DNA from: Nitrosomonadales bacterium
GTDB lineage: Bacteria > Pseudomonadota > Gammaproteobacteria > Burkholderiales > Gallionellaceae
Direction of reading: 5' to 3'
Assembly (NCBI GenBank): GCA_016195965.1
Contig: JACPYR010000064.1
Span: 1-55,281, forward strand
DNA: 55,281 bases
Positions 1-11,907 of this stretch are shown here, piece after piece. Positions within the stretch are counted from its first letter, which is position 1, and each line of letters starts with the position of its first letter. Both the position numbers and the translations under genes were made by a program. The notes beneath the pieces are model-generated. The model made no database searches and was not told the DNA's origin. It was given only the letters and a program-made list of their open reading frames with translations.

Positions 1-123
1 AACGTGGTTCGGCACGCGACGACCAACCGCGCCGGCAACTTCAACGTCTCGCACGAAAGCTGGTCGCCGATCTATCCGGTGCACGTGAAGCTGAGCCTCG
101 CCGGCTTCGACACGCCGATGACC
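1..123. other. Left-edge segment not belonging to ftsH
   Basis: On the minus strand the FtsH reading frame stays open here, but the residues after VPVAPDVR no longer resemble FtsH, which should go on into the RGTPGFSGADL region. On the plus strand the same bases read as a protein-like frame with strong G/C third positions (starting [12 protein letters not shown]) that runs on without meaning into ftsH. The likely reading is a junction at about 118-127 between ftsH and an unrelated plus-strand coding sequence, either an assembly chimera or a real rearrangement. I do not recognise the plus-strand protein. Confidence 0.5.
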
Positions 124-1167
124 ACGCACATCGGGCGCGACGGGTACCTTGCGCATATGCACGTTCAAGATCTGTTCGCGGCCTCGAATGTCAGGTAGCG
201 GCACCACCACTTGACGGTCAAAACGACCGGGGCGCAACAGCGCTGCGTCCAGCACATCGGGGCGGTTGGTCGCCGCGATCACGATCACCCCACTGGCGCC
301 TTCGAAGCCGTCCATTTCGACCAGCAACGCATTCAGCGTCTGCTCGCGCTCGTCGTTGCCACCACCCAATCCCGCGCCGCGCTGGCGGCCCACCGCGTCG
401 ATTTCGTCGATGAACACGATGCACGGGGCCTGCTTCTTGGCCTGCTCGAACATGTCGCGCACACGAGCCGCGCCCACGCCGACAAACATTTCCACAAAAT
501 CGGAACCGGAGATCGAGAAGAACGGCACCTTGGCTTCTCCGGCAATCGCTTTCGCCAGCAGCGTCTTGCCTGTTCCCGGATTACCCACCAGCAGCACGCC
601 GCGCGGAATACGTCCGCCGAGATTTTGGAATTTTGAAGGGTCGCGCAGGAAGTCCACCAGTTCGGATACTTCCTCCTTGGCTTCATCGCAGCCCGCCACA
701 TCGGCAAACGTGAAGCGCTCCTTGCTCTCATCCAGCATGCGCGCGCGCGACTTGCCGAACGAAAATGCGCCACCCTTGCCGCCGCCCTGCATCTGGCGCA
801 TGAAGAACACCCACACGGCGATCAGCAGGATCATCGGGAACCACGACACAAATATGTTCATCAGGAAGGATGGCTCTTCTTCCGGTTTGGCCTCGATGTT
901 CACGCCGTTTTTCAGCATGTCGGAAACCATCCACAGGTCGCTGGGCGCATAGCTGGTGATGCGCTTTCCGTCGCTAGTCGTCGCCTTCAAAGTGCGCCCT
1001 TCGATAACCACCTTGGCGATATGCCCCTGCTTCACTTCCTGAAGAAATTGCGAATAATCGAGCTGCGACTGGGAAGTCTGCTGCTGGCGGGAATTGAATT
1101 GATTGAACACGGTCATCAGCACCAGGGCGACGACCATCCAGATTGCAATGCTTTTAAAGTTGTTCAA
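124..1167 (-). CDS. ftsH: ATP-dependent zinc metalloprotease FtsH, N-terminal part only
   Basis: Membrane-anchored AAA+ protease that degrades misfolded membrane proteins and regulators such as LpxC in relatives. About 348 of the usual ~630 residues are present. Visible parts are the first membrane segment (residues 5-20), a periplasmic domain, a second membrane segment (about 105-122), Walker A GNPGTGKT (195-202; the family usually has GPPGTGKT), pore loop [10 protein letters not shown], Walker [13 protein letters not shown] and the second region of homology [20 protein letters not shown]. The start is TTG at 1167, chosen because [20 protein letters not shown] matches family N-termini and an AAGGAG site lies just upstream. 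The HEXXH protease domain is absent because homology stops at about base 124. It lies 80 bases downstream of rlmE, the usual rlmE-ftsH pairing. Confidence 0.9.
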
Positions 1168-1247
1168 AATCACTCCTTATTCGGTGCACCCCATAATTGA
1201 TGGATATAGCGGCTACCGAGGTGGTCATTAGACTATGTATTGCCCTA

Positions 1248-1913
1248 TTACTCAAGCTTTCCGCTGCCCAATAAATAGACTTCGCTGCTACGGTCACGCG
1301 ATGCCTTGGGCTTGCGCGATACCACTTTGGTGAACCGATTGCGCATCAGCTTCAAAAAATCCTCAAATCCCGTGCCCTGAAACACTTTCACCAGAAAGCT
1401 GCCATGCGGATCGAGGTGTTCGAGTGCAAATTCCAGTGCCAGTTCCGCAAGATGCATGGCTCGCGCCTGATCGGCCGATGCCACCCCCGAGATATTGGGT
1501 GCCATATCGGAAATTACAAGCCCTACCGGCTTTTTTTCCAGCAATGCCTCCAATTGCCTCAACACCGCCTCTTCGCGGAAGTCACCCTGGATGAAGCGCA
1601 CGCCAGATAAGGGATCCAGCGGCAGCAAGTCCAGCGCGATCACCTTTCCGCCACGCCCCACCTTGGCTGCGGCGACCTGAGACCATCCGCCAGGGGTCGC
1701 GCCCAGATCCACCACCACCGTACCCGGCTTGAGCAAACGGTCTCTGGCATCGATTTCCAGCAGCTTGTAAGCGGCGCGCGAACGGTAGCCCTCCTTTTGC
1801 GCAAGCTGCACGAAAGGATCGTTAACATGCTCATGCATCCATTGCTTGCTGAACTTGTGTTTTTTATCCGGGTGTTTTTTATCCGGATTTTTTTTGATGG
1901 TGGCAGGCTTCAT
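1248..1913 (-). CDS. rlmE: 23S rRNA 2'-O-ribose uridine methyltransferase RlmE (FtsJ/RrmJ)
   Basis: Methylates the 2'-O of U2552 in the 23S rRNA A-loop late in 50S assembly, using SAM. The 221-residue protein has the family length. The SAM-binding [13 protein letters not shown] motif and the K-D-K-E catalytic set are visible: K in [10 protein letters not shown] in DMAPNISG, K in FLVKVFQG and E in RSSEVYLLG. The N-terminus is unusually lysine-rich, with a short internal repeat ([11 protein letters not shown]), likely an RNA-binding tail. It is divergent from yhbY with 36 bases between the two starts, and ftsH follows on the same strand. Confidence 0.96.
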   Translation of the reverse strand: MKPATIKKNPDKKHPDKKHKFSKQWMHEHVNDPFVQLAQKEGYRSRAAYKLLEIDARDRLLKPGTVVVDLGATPGGWSQVAAAKVGRGGKVIALDLLPLDPLSGVRFIQGDFREEAVLRQLEALLEKKPVGLVISDMAPNISGVASADQARAMHLAELALEFALEHLDPHGSFLVKVFQGTGFEDFLKLMRNRFTKVVSRKPKASRDRSSEVYLLGSGKLE

Positions 1914-1949
1914 CGTTTACAATCCGCCCCTTAATTCCTGGAAGTCATC

Positions 1950-2300
1950 ATGTTATCTCTTACCTTATCCGAACGCCTCGCCATGCGGGGCCGCGCCCAC
2001 GCTTTAAACCCGACCGTGATGATAGGCAATGCGGGTTTGACCGAATCCGTGCTTAAAGAAATCGCGCAAACCCTGAAAATCCACGAACTCATCAAGATTC
2101 GTGTCATGGCTGAACGCGAACAACGTGAAGAAATCCTGACGGCCATCTGCACCCAACTGGATGCGGCTCCGGTGCAGCACATCGGCAAAATCCTGGTGGT
2201 CTACAAACCCAATCCAGAAGCACACCAGATCGAATTGAAAAAAATGCCGCGCCACAAGGGCAAGAAACCGCTGACCAAAAAACAATTGGGCAGTCGTTAG
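1950..2300 (+). CDS. yhbY: YhbY-family CRM-domain RNA-binding protein
   Basis: Small RNA-binding protein that associates with pre-50S ribosomal subunits. The CRM domain spans about residues 3-95 and shows the family signature, GNAGLTESVLKEI with HELIKIRV. The C-terminus is a basic tail (KKMPRHKGKKPLTKKQ). At 116 residues it is slightly longer than E. coli YhbY (97). The final codons AGT CGT TAG belong to a dispersed repeat, so the natural terminus may have been altered. It is divergently placed from rlmE, a usual arrangement in proteobacteria, and convergent with greA. Confidence 0.92.
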   Translation: MLSLTLSERLAMRGRAHALNPTVMIGNAGLTESVLKEIAQTLKIHELIKIRVMAEREQREEILTAICTQLDAAPVQHIGKILVVYKPNPEAHQIELKKMPRHKGKKPLTKKQLGSR

Positions 2301-2362
2301 TTATTAGTCAAACCCGCGTCGCGGACAACATCAACCAGCGTCTAACGACCAATAACCAGCAA
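2292..2362. repeat. Short palindromic repeat between yhbY and greA (CGTTAG family)
   Basis: An imperfect inverted repeat built from GTCGTTAGTTATTAGTC on the left and its complement-like GTCTAACGACCAATAACC on the right, around a GC-rich centre (CCCGCGTCGCGG). It overlaps the stop codon of yhbY. A related copy lies between carB and carA, at 6110-6198. It may also act as a bidirectional terminator for the two convergent genes, though it has no clear T tract. Confidence 0.6.
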
Positions 2363-2369
2363 CTGCCTC

Positions 2370-2846
2370 TTAGATGTACTGAACCTCTACCACCTCGTAT
2401 TCGCGCACGCCGCCCGGCGCCTGCACCTCGGCGATATCGCCGCTGCTCTTGCCGATCAATGCGCGCGCAATCGGCGAGCTGATCGATATCTTGCGGTGCC
2501 TGATGTCCGCTTCGTCTTCGCCGACGATTTGATAAGTGACCACATCGCCATTTTTCACGTCTTCCAGCACCACCGTCGAACCAAACACGCAACGCCCGTC
2601 GGCATTGAGTTTCTTGGGGTCGATGATCTGTGCGCTGCCCAGCTTGCTTTCCAGTTCGACTATCCTGCCCTCGACAAAAGATTGCCTCTCCTTGGCCGCA
2701 TCGTATTCGGCGTTTTCCGACAAATCGCCCTGCGCACGCGCCTCGGCGATCGCATTGATCACCTTCGGACGCTCTACCGTTTTGAGGTTATGCAACTCCT
2801 GGCGCAATTTTTCAGCGCCCACTACGGTTAATGGAATTTTGCTCAT
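2370..2846 (-). CDS. greA: Transcription elongation factor GreA
   Basis: Rescues backtracked RNA polymerase by stimulating transcript cleavage. The 158-residue length is exactly that of the family. The N-terminal coiled-coil has the acidic tip ([11 protein letters not shown], about residues 42-52), and the C-terminal globular FKBP-like domain carries [15 protein letters not shown]. It is the last gene of a carA-carB-greA minus-strand operon, 15 bases after carB, the usual beta- and gammaproteobacterial order. Confidence 0.97.
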   Translation of the reverse strand: MSKIPLTVVGAEKLRQELHNLKTVERPKVINAIAEARAQGDLSENAEYDAAKERQSFVEGRIVELESKLGSAQIIDPKKLNADGRCVFGSTVVLEDVKNGDVVTYQIVGEDEADIRHRKISISSPIARALIGKSSGDIAEVQAPGGVREYEVVEVQYI

Positions 2847-2861
2847 GTGTGATAACTCTCT

Positions 2862-6101
<3,240 letters not shown>

Positions 6102-6109
6102 TTTTATTC

Positions 6110-6198
6110 AGTCGTTAGACGTTAGTCGCTAGTCGTTAGTTAAAAGCCGCGCAGCGACCACGCCAACTATCGACTTATGTCTGGCGACTAACGACTTT
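6110..6198. repeat. Palindromic repeat between carB and carA (CGTTAG family)
   Basis: Inverted repeat with GTCGTTAG/GTTAGTCGC units on the left and GGCGACTAACGAC on the right around GCCGCGCAGCGACC. It resembles the copy at 2292-2362 in both arms and core. It overlaps the last codons of carA, so the terminal Ser-Arg-stop (AGT CGT TAG on the minus strand) comes from the repeat, as in yhbY. Confidence 0.6.
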
Positions 6199-6805
6199 TC
6201 ATTAAATCAATAAATTTATCGAACAACATGTCCACATCATGCGGGCCGGGACTCGCTTCGGGATGCCCCTGAAAGCAGAATGCGGGTTTGTCGGTCAGCT
6301 CGAAACCTTGCAACGTGCCGTCGAACAAAGACACATGCGTCACGCGCGCATTCGCGGGCAACGTCTTCTCATCCACCGCGAAGCCGTGGTTCTGGCTGGT
6401 AATCATCACGCGGCGGCTATCCATATCCTGCACCGGATGGTTCGCGCCGCGATGACCGAACTTCATCTTCACTGTCTTCGCACCCACAGCCAGACCCATG
6501 ATCTGGTGGCCGAGACAAATTCCAAACAGCGGCACCCCGGCCTCAATAAATTTCTTCGTCGCGCTGATCGCGTAATCGCACGGCTCGGGATCGCCGGGGC
6601 CGTTGGACAGAAACACCCCGTCCGGCTCCATGGCCAGCACGTCCTTTGCCGCAGTCTGCGCGGGCACCACGGTGATACGGCAACCGCGCTCGGCCAGCAT
6701 GCGCAAGATGTTGCGCTTCACGCCGAAGTCGTAGGCCACTACGTGAAAAGGCGAGGATTCAGGAGAACCCACTGCTCCGCTTTTTACTTGATCCTTGATC
6801 CTCAT
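6188..6805 (-). CDS. carA: Carbamoyl-phosphate synthase small subunit, C-terminal (glutaminase) part of a frameshifted carA
   Basis: This frame holds the class I glutamine amidotransferase domain that supplies ammonia to CarB. It runs from [13 protein letters not shown], through the nucleophile Cys in LFGICLGHQ, to the His/Glu of GHPEASPGP, all intact. It is offset by one base from the frame of the N-terminal domain, and the switch falls inside the linker, where a dispersed repeat lies. An in-frame ATG at 6805 could restart translation, but no convincing ribosome binding site precedes it. The last codons come from another repeat. carA is essential without arginine and uracil, so this is either a sequencing error, a recent lesion, or a split gene translated as two chains; the sequence alone cannot decide. 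Confidence 0.85.
   Translation of the reverse strand: MRIKDQVKSGAVGSPESSPFHVVAYDFGVKRNILRMLAERGCRITVVPAQTAAKDVLAMEPDGVFLSNGPGDPEPCDYAISATKKFIEAGVPLFGICLGHQIMGLAVGAKTVKMKFGHRGANHPVQDMDSRRVMITSQNHGFAVDEKTLPANARVTHVSLFDGTLQGFELTDKPAFCFQGHPEASPGPHDVDMLFDKFIDLMKSR
6751..6794 (-). repeat. Dispersed repeat copy inside the carA linker
   Basis: On the minus strand, GGATCAAGTAAAAAGCGGAG and the following bases to TCCTGAATCCTCGC match the hldD-hldE intergenic element at 10884-10934 at roughly 36 of 44 positions, if a 7-base tandem duplication in the latter is ignored. The copy occupies the region between the two CarA domains, and the reading frame changes within or next to it. Removing one A from the AAAAA run here would restore a single carA frame. 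Confidence 0.7.
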
Positions 6806-7346
6806 ATCCAATACCGAGCCGCCACTCTTTCTGTGTCCATTCGTATCGCTGATCACAAGTAACCACCTTGGCCAGATCCATGCCCACCAGCCCGGCAAAC
6901 CCGCGCGCTGCCTTAAGCGCCGCCGCCTCATCGGTGCCGGTGGCGATACAGCCATTCTGTGCGCCCTTTTCGCGCAATATGCGCGTCAGTTTGCGTGTAT
7001 CGATCCCGGCTATCGCCACGACATTATTGGCCTTCAGATAATCAGGCAAGGACTGCGTGCTGCGGAAGTTGCTCACTGTCATCGACAGGTCGCGGATGAT
7101 CAGGCCGCTGGCGAACACCCGGCTCGATTCCACGTCCTCGGCATTCACGCCGACATTGCCGATGTGCGGATAAGTCAGCGTAACGATCTGCTTGCAATAA
7201 GACGGGTCGGTAAGAATTTCCTGATAGCCCGTCATCGCGGTATTGAACACCACCTCACCGACACTACTGCCCGCAGCCCCGATGGCAATGCCGCGAAACA
7301 CCGTACCATCGGCTAAAACAAGAATGGCAGGATTTGTTTGCGACAC
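6759..7346 (-). CDS. carA: Carbamoyl-phosphate synthase small subunit, N-terminal part of a frameshifted carA
   Basis: The CPSase small-chain N-terminal domain, which docks on CarB, is complete ([12 protein letters not shown] to VTCDQRYEW), with the family motif [21 protein letters not shown] near residue 30. The start is GTG at 7346, preceded by GGGAG. After about residue 180 the frame enters a repeat-derived tail and stops at a TGA at 6759. The glutaminase domain continues in another frame from 6805 downward. Intact CarA is normally about 370-385 residues, and both halves together account for it. It is first in the carA-carB-greA operon, behind a sigma70 promoter. Confidence 0.88.
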   Translation of the reverse strand: MSQTNPAILVLADGTVFRGIAIGAAGSSVGEVVFNTAMTGYQEILTDPSYCKQIVTLTYPHIGNVGVNAEDVESSRVFASGLIIRDLSMTVSNFRSTQSLPDYLKANNVVAIAGIDTRKLTRILREKGAQNGCIATGTDEAAALKAARGFAGLVGMDLAKVVTCDQRYEWTQKEWRLGIGYEDQGSSKKRSSGFS

Positions 7347-7378
7347 AGGATACTCCCAAGACTAATATGACATAAAGA

Positions 7379-7410
7379 AGCGGGACGAACATTAGTGTTC
7401 ATCCCGCTTT
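7379..7410 (-). promoter_or_regulatory. Leader hairpin upstream of carA
   Basis: The minus-strand leader contains a near-perfect stem (AGCGGGATGAAC pairing with GTTCGTCCCGCT) followed by a short T-rich stretch. It lies between the promoter and the carA start. It could be an attenuator or an RNA-stability stem; attenuation by pyrimidines or arginine is an inference from the gene's role only. Confidence 0.5.
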
Positions 7411-7422
7411 GAATTGGCCGCC

Positions 7423-7451
7423 ATTATAGCTGATTGGAGGGGGGGTATCAA
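7423..7451 (-). promoter_or_regulatory. Sigma70-type promoter of carA-carB-greA
   Basis: On the minus strand, TTGATA (7451-7446) and TATAAT (7428-7423) are separated by exactly 17 bases. Transcription would begin near 7416, giving a leader of about 70 bases that includes the hairpin. Confidence 0.75.
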
Positions 7452-7626
7452 ATGGCTCTTATTTCTATTGGTGAATTTTTCAAATTCCCGTATTATTCAA
7501 ATGAAGTGAACTTCCATTGGCAACTGCCATATCCAGTTTGCATGCGATCATCGCCAAGTTATTCCTGCCATTTTCAAGTTATCAAGAATCCAAGCCGTTT
7601 AATTTTACAAAAAGGCTATCCTAAAG

Positions 7627-8472
7627 ATGTCCGAGCAATCGTCTAATAATTTTACCGAACCAGCCTTGTTGGGCATTTCCATCCCCCCTTGCCCCACTTC
7701 TTTATCATCCATCATGCGCGAGGCGAAACGACCGTCCGTTGATATTAAACATCTTGCCAAGGTAATCGGCCGGGACGCGGGTATCGTGGGGCCATTGCTC
7801 AAGTTGGCAAATTCACCTTATATCGGCTTGAAGAACAAGGTGACCTCTATCTTTGAAGCGATTAGCGTGTTGGGCGTACAGAACACTTTAAATCTTGTGC
7901 AAAATATCGCCTTGCGTCAAAGCGTGGATGGCAAATCCCAAAATTTTGAAAAGTTCTGGGAACGATCGAGTTTGGAGGCGTCTATTGCGGAAAAGATTGC
8001 GGCCAAATTCCACGGTGTTTCGAGTGATGACGCATACCTCGCGGCATTGTTCCATGATTGCGGCATCCCCATACTCATCATGAAATTTCCCGGCTATCGT
8101 GAAACCGTGATAGCGCAATGCAAATTGGGCAAAAATATCAGCGACGTTGAAAACGATTTTTTTTCCCTCAGCCACAGCGTGGTTGGAAATATGCTGACAC
8201 GCAATTGGATGCTTCCTGCTCACATCAGCAAAGCCATTCTGTATCACCATGACCCCACCATCTTTGCGACACAGCACGAAAGCGTCGGAACCAATGTTCT
8301 CACTTTAATCTCGATTCTGCATATGACAGAGTGCATCGTTGACGATCATCTGCATGTCAGAGATAAAGAGTGGCCAAAATTCCAACATGCCGTATTGAAA
8401 CATCTCGATATGACAGAGCATGAATTTTCCGAGCTCAAGGGAGATTTTTTGGCCGTATTGAATGGCGAATAA
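7627..8472 (+). CDS. HDOD domain protein
   Basis: A stand-alone HDOD protein, a non-catalytic HD-like fold common in bacterial signalling output. The HDOD region runs from about residue 15 to 215. Its hallmarks are the helical LAKVIGRDAGIVGPLLKLAN stretch, the SIFEAISVLGVQNTLNLV segment and AALFHDCGIPIL. There is no fused receiver, GGDEF or EAL domain and no signal peptide. Start ATG SEQSSNNF is the first in frame, and the ribosome binding site is weak. It is divergent from carA and not part of an obvious operon. The partner and signal cannot be told from sequence. Confidence 0.85.
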   Translation: MSEQSSNNFTEPALLGISIPPCPTSLSSIMREAKRPSVDIKHLAKVIGRDAGIVGPLLKLANSPYIGLKNKVTSIFEAISVLGVQNTLNLVQNIALRQSVDGKSQNFEKFWERSSLEASIAEKIAAKFHGVSSDDAYLAALFHDCGIPILIMKFPGYRETVIAQCKLGKNISDVENDFFSLSHSVVGNMLTRNWMLPAHISKAILYHHDPTIFATQHESVGTNVLTLISILHMTECIVDDHLHVRDKEWPKFQHAVLKHLDMTEHEFSELKGDFLAVLNGE

Positions 8473-8515
8473 TCAAGAGCGCTGACTATCAGACCTCCAG
8501 CATGAGGCAACAGCG

Positions 8516-9817
8516 CTACCAATAACGGCGCATCACTGCGGCATCAGGCACATGCGCAACGCTGACGGCTGCGCGCCCGGCGACGATGGGCCGCGCTATA
8601 CTGACCCGCGCTGTCGGGGTGCGCAACTCCACGGGATAGACGATAGGCTGATCGCTCCAGCCCATCCACAGGTATTCGGGAAGATAGCGCACAAAGCGGT
8701 AAGTGATGCTGGGATCGAGGTCTTGCCGCAACACTTCGGTACTGTCGCGATAACCTTCTTCCGAAACTTGCATGCCCTTCCTGATGCTGGCGCCTGCAAC
8801 CACCAGCCCCAGTTCCAATGCATTCGACGAGTTCACGTAATTGATGATGGCCGCGCCCAGCGCCGTGCCTCCCAAACCTATCGCCAGCCCCATGCCTGTC
8901 GTGGCGGCGATCTTGCCGCCCGCGATCGTGCTGCTGACCGCGGCCTTGCCGCCATAGGTGGAATCCAGAATCAACTCATGCAGTTCGCTTTCACGCGCCA
9001 GGTGGCGCTCGTACCACTTGCCGGCATCGGGGGACAGATGCGCTTCGACAGAGACTCCGTTGCGATCGGTGATGGAAAGCGGGCTCCTGATACCGCGCAG
9101 CCTGAAACCGACGCGGCGCTCCGAGCGCAACGGGTTGGCTCCCAACTCAGGATTCCACACCGGCTCAGGCCCCGGCCCGCCCAGCACCACAAACAAATGC
9201 GCCGGGGGCTGATCGCGCTCGGCCAATTCCTTGGCCCAGCTCAGACGGTTATCCATGAACCACGCCGCGCGCAAGTCCACCTGCGCCTCATGCCATTCGC
9301 CGCACATCGCCCACAGCCCGGCGAGAAACAGGCGCATCGCGGGATCGTCGAAGTGGCCCGCCGGACTCCAGGGCAGCGACAGCAGGCTGCCCGCCACACG
9401 CGCCTCGACGCAGGCATCGGTATATTTTCCCTGCAGCGCATAACCCCAGCTCAGCAGAAAGTGCAGCCAGATCACCTCGTGTTCCGATGCGTAATAATCC
9501 TCCGGCGTCTGCAAATAAAAAAACGTCTTGGCCTCGCGCGAGACATGGTAGCGCACGCGGTTTTCCAGCACGCTCGCCTGTCGCTGTAATGCGACTATCT
9601 GGGGCTGGCTCTGGATCAGGTTGAGGTAGCCCCGCTCCATCGTAGTGATGAAATCGCCTCGCTCCGCGCGGCGCGGAAATTCCTGCAGCGCCTGCTCGGC
9701 ATCGCCCTGGGTGAAGTAACGCTGGCTTTCCTGGTAGTCACGTTTGGTGAGCAGCCTGTCCTGGCTGCACGCGGAGATCAGCAGCGCCACGGCCAGCCAT
9801 AACAAACGGGTAGCCAT
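8516..9817 (-). CDS. Predicted outer-membrane lipoprotein of unknown function (COG3014-like)
   Basis: The N-terminus is a lipoprotein signal peptide with lipobox LISAC, cleaved before Cys at about residue 17 when counted from the ATG at 9817. The next ~180 residues are helical and TPR-like, with aromatic-rich helices (EVIWLHFLLSWGYALQGKY). After that comes a region with a glycine-rich, possibly membrane-associated stretch (TTGMGLAIGLGGTALGAAII). The architecture recalls the uncharacterised COG3014 lipoproteins. A GTG nine bases upstream is an alternative start. It ends convergent with the HDOD gene and lies 27 bases upstream of hldD on the same strand, so co-transcription is possible. Confidence 0.7.
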   Translation of the reverse strand: MATRLLWLAVALLISACSQDRLLTKRDYQESQRYFTQGDAEQALQEFPRRAERGDFITTMERGYLNLIQSQPQIVALQRQASVLENRVRYHVSREAKTFFYLQTPEDYYASEHEVIWLHFLLSWGYALQGKYTDACVEARVAGSLLSLPWSPAGHFDDPAMRLFLAGLWAMCGEWHEAQVDLRAAWFMDNRLSWAKELAERDQPPAHLFVVLGGPGPEPVWNPELGANPLRSERRVGFRLRGIRSPLSITDRNGVSVEAHLSPDAGKWYERHLARESELHELILDSTYGGKAAVSSTIAGGKIAATTGMGLAIGLGGTALGAAIINYVNSSNALELGLVVAGASIRKGMQVSEEGYRDSTEVLRQDLDPSITYRFVRYLPEYLWMGWSDQPIVYPVELRTPTARVSIARPIVAGRAAVSVAHVPDAAVMRRYW

Positions 9818-9844
9818 GGAAGTCACTTTGACTACAGCCTATGC

Positions 9845-10843
9845 CTATCGTGCCGCTTTCAGCATCTGCTCCACATAGCGGGACACGCCCTGCTCCACAT
9901 TCAGGAAAGGCGCCGCGTAACCGCTGTCGCGCAATGCGGCGATATCGGCCTGGGTATAGCTCTGATACCTGCCGCGCAACTGATCCGGGAAGGGGATGTA
10001 ACTGATGATTCCTTGCTGCTGCATTTCGTCCAGGCTCAATGCGGGCTTTCCTTCGACATCACGCAGCGTGTTGATGGTTGCCACCGCCACGTCGTTGAAG
10101 CTTTGCGCCTGTCCGGTGCCCAGATTGAAAATGCCCGATTTGTTGGGGTGATCCAGAAAATGCAGGTTCACCTTGACCACGTCTTCAACCGACACGAAGT
10201 CGCGCAACTGTTCGCCGTTGCCATAGCCGTCGCAGCCCTCAAACAGCTTCACGCGACCTTCGGCGCGATACTGGTTGAAGAAGTGATAGGCCACCGACGC
10301 CATGCGCCCCTTGTGCGCCTCGCGCGATCCATACACATTGAAATAGCGCAGCCCGACGATCTGCGCGGTGCGCTTAGACCAGCGCCGACGCACTATCTGG
10401 TCGAACAGGAATTTTGAATAGGCGTAGATATTCAACGGATCTTCGTGCTCGCGGTTTTCCTTGGATATTCGACCGGCACCGTATACCGAAGCGGATGAAG
10501 CATACAGGAACGGCACCTCTTCATTCTGGCAATAATTCAGCAACTCCAGCGAGTATTGGTAGTTGTTATCCATCATGTAGCGGCCATCGGTTTCCATCGT
10601 GTCCGAACAGGCGCCCTGATGCAGCACCGCACTGACCAGGCCATCGAAAAAACCCTCCTGCAATTTCTCCAGGAAATCCGCCTTGTCGAGATAATCGGCG
10701 ATTTCGCAATCCACCAGATTCCTGAATTTGTCCGCGTTCTGCAGATGATCCACAGCGACGATGTTGCGCTCGCCGCGCTCGTTGAGCGCCTTGACCAGGC
10801 TGGAACCTATAAACCCGGCTGCGCCGGTAACGATGTAGTACAT
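9845..10843 (-). CDS. hldD: ADP-L-glycero-D-manno-heptose-6-epimerase
   Basis: Converts ADP-D-glycero- to ADP-L-glycero-D-manno-heptose for the LPS inner core. The 332-residue protein is an extended SDR with the NADP-binding GAAGFIGSS motif (residues 7-15), the substrate Ser in YASSASVYG and the catalytic YAYSK. The start ATG at 10843 has a good AAGGAG site. It lies downstream of hldE on the same strand, so two steps of heptose synthesis are neighbours; the 94-base gap holds a dispersed repeat. Confidence 0.97.
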   Translation of the reverse strand: MYYIVTGAAGFIGSSLVKALNERGERNIVAVDHLQNADKFRNLVDCEIADYLDKADFLEKLQEGFFDGLVSAVLHQGACSDTMETDGRYMMDNNYQYSLELLNYCQNEEVPFLYASSASVYGAGRISKENREHEDPLNIYAYSKFLFDQIVRRRWSKRTAQIVGLRYFNVYGSREAHKGRMASVAYHFFNQYRAEGRVKLFEGCDGYGNGEQLRDFVSVEDVVKVNLHFLDHPNKSGIFNLGTGQAQSFNDVAVATINTLRDVEGKPALSLDEMQQQGIISYIPFPDQLRGRYQSYTQADIAALRDSGYAAPFLNVEQGVSRYVEQMLKAAR

Positions 10844-10860
10844 GGCTTCTCCTTAAAGAA

Positions 10861-10947
10861 CAGGATTGAGGATACGGGATTGGGGATCGAGTTAACAGCG
10901 GGACAGCGGTTTTTCCTGAATCCTGAATCCTCGCTCCTCAATCCTGA
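10861..10947. repeat. Dispersed inverted repeat between hldE and hldD
   Basis: The outer arms CAGGATTGAGGA and TCCTCAATCCTG are exact complements, enclosing further GGATT/AATCC units. It overlaps the 3' end of hldE and provides the terminal Gln-Asp-stop. The stretch 10884-10934 is closely similar to the copy inside carA. Confidence 0.75.
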
Positions 10948-11885
10948 TTTTTCATATCCTGAATGATTTCTTCGCGGCTGACCACCGCCGTCCCCAGCTT
11001 GCCGACCACGATGCCCGCCGCGCGGTTGGCGATGCGCATCGCATCGGGCAACGCCGCGCCGCTCGCCAGCATCACCGCCAATGTCGCGATCACCGTGTCG
11101 CCCGCGCCGCTGACATCGAACACTTCGCGCGATTGCGTCGGTTCGTGCAACACTTCGTTGGCACGAAACAGGCTCATGCCGTCTTCACTGCGTGTGACCA
11201 GCAGCGCGTCGAGTTGCAATTCGGTGCGCAACTTTTCCGCTTTGGCATTGAGTTCGGCTTCGCTCTTCCAGTTTCCGGCCACCTCGCGGAACTCGCTGCG
11301 ATTGGGCGTCAACAGCGTAGCGCCACGGTAGCGCGCGTAATCGTCGCCCTTGGGATCGACCAGCACCGGCTTGCCCGCTGCGCGCGCCAATTTGATCATC
11401 TCGGCTATATGCGCCAGTCCGCCCTTGCCGTAATCCGACAGGATCACCACATCGGCCTGCGGCAACTGCGCGCGAAAATCCGCCAGCGCGGCATGCAACA
11501 CCTCGTGACTGGGCGGCGTTTCAAAATCGATGCGCAGCAGCTGCTGATGACGCGCGATCGCGCGCAGCTTGATGATCGTGGAAATGCTGCTGTCGCGATG
11601 CAGCAGCGCATTCAGGTTGCCGTGCTCGCTGAGCAGTTTTTCCAGGCAGGCGCCTGCCTCGTCGTCGCCGACCACCGACAGTAAGGTGGCCTGCGCGCCC
11701 AGCGAGGCGATGTTGCGCGCCACGTTGGCCGCGCCGCCGGGACGCTCTTCGACACGTTCGACCTTAAGCACCGGCACCGGCGCTTCCGGCGAGATGCGGT
11801 TCACATCGCCGAACCAGTAACGGTCCAGCATCACGTCGCCGACCACCAATATTTTTGCGTTTTCAAATTTTGGCAACACACTCAT
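10938..11885 (-). CDS. hldE: D-glycero-beta-D-manno-heptose-7-phosphate kinase
   Basis: PfkB/ribokinase-type kinase that phosphorylates heptose 7-phosphate at C1 on the way to ADP-heptose. Visible features are the N-terminal substrate signature RPGGAANVARNIASLG and the C-terminal anion hole DVSGAGDTVIATLAV. At ~315 residues it is kinase-only (rfaE1/hldA type), without the adenylyltransferase domain of E. coli HldE, so a separate rfaE2 must lie elsewhere. The ATG at 11885 is preferred to one at 11900 because GGAG lies just upstream of it. The last residues (NQD) are repeat-derived. Confidence 0.93.
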   Translation of the reverse strand: MSVLPKFENAKILVVGDVMLDRYWFGDVNRISPEAPVPVLKVERVEERPGGAANVARNIASLGAQATLLSVVGDDEAGACLEKLLSEHGNLNALLHRDSSISTIIKLRAIARHQQLLRIDFETPPSHEVLHAALADFRAQLPQADVVILSDYGKGGLAHIAEMIKLARAAGKPVLVDPKGDDYARYRGATLLTPNRSEFREVAGNWKSEAELNAKAEKLRTELQLDALLVTRSEDGMSLFRANEVLHEPTQSREVFDVSGAGDTVIATLAVMLASGAALPDAMRIANRAAGIVVGKLGTAVVSREEIIQDMKNQD

Positions 11886-11907
11886 GCCCGCTCTCCGCAT
11901 TCCTGAT

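Noticed and set aside
6781..6786. AAAAAG run in carA as a programmed -1 frameshift site
   Set aside because: The shift needed to join the halves is +1, not -1, and the run has only five A residues with no heptamer in the proper frame.
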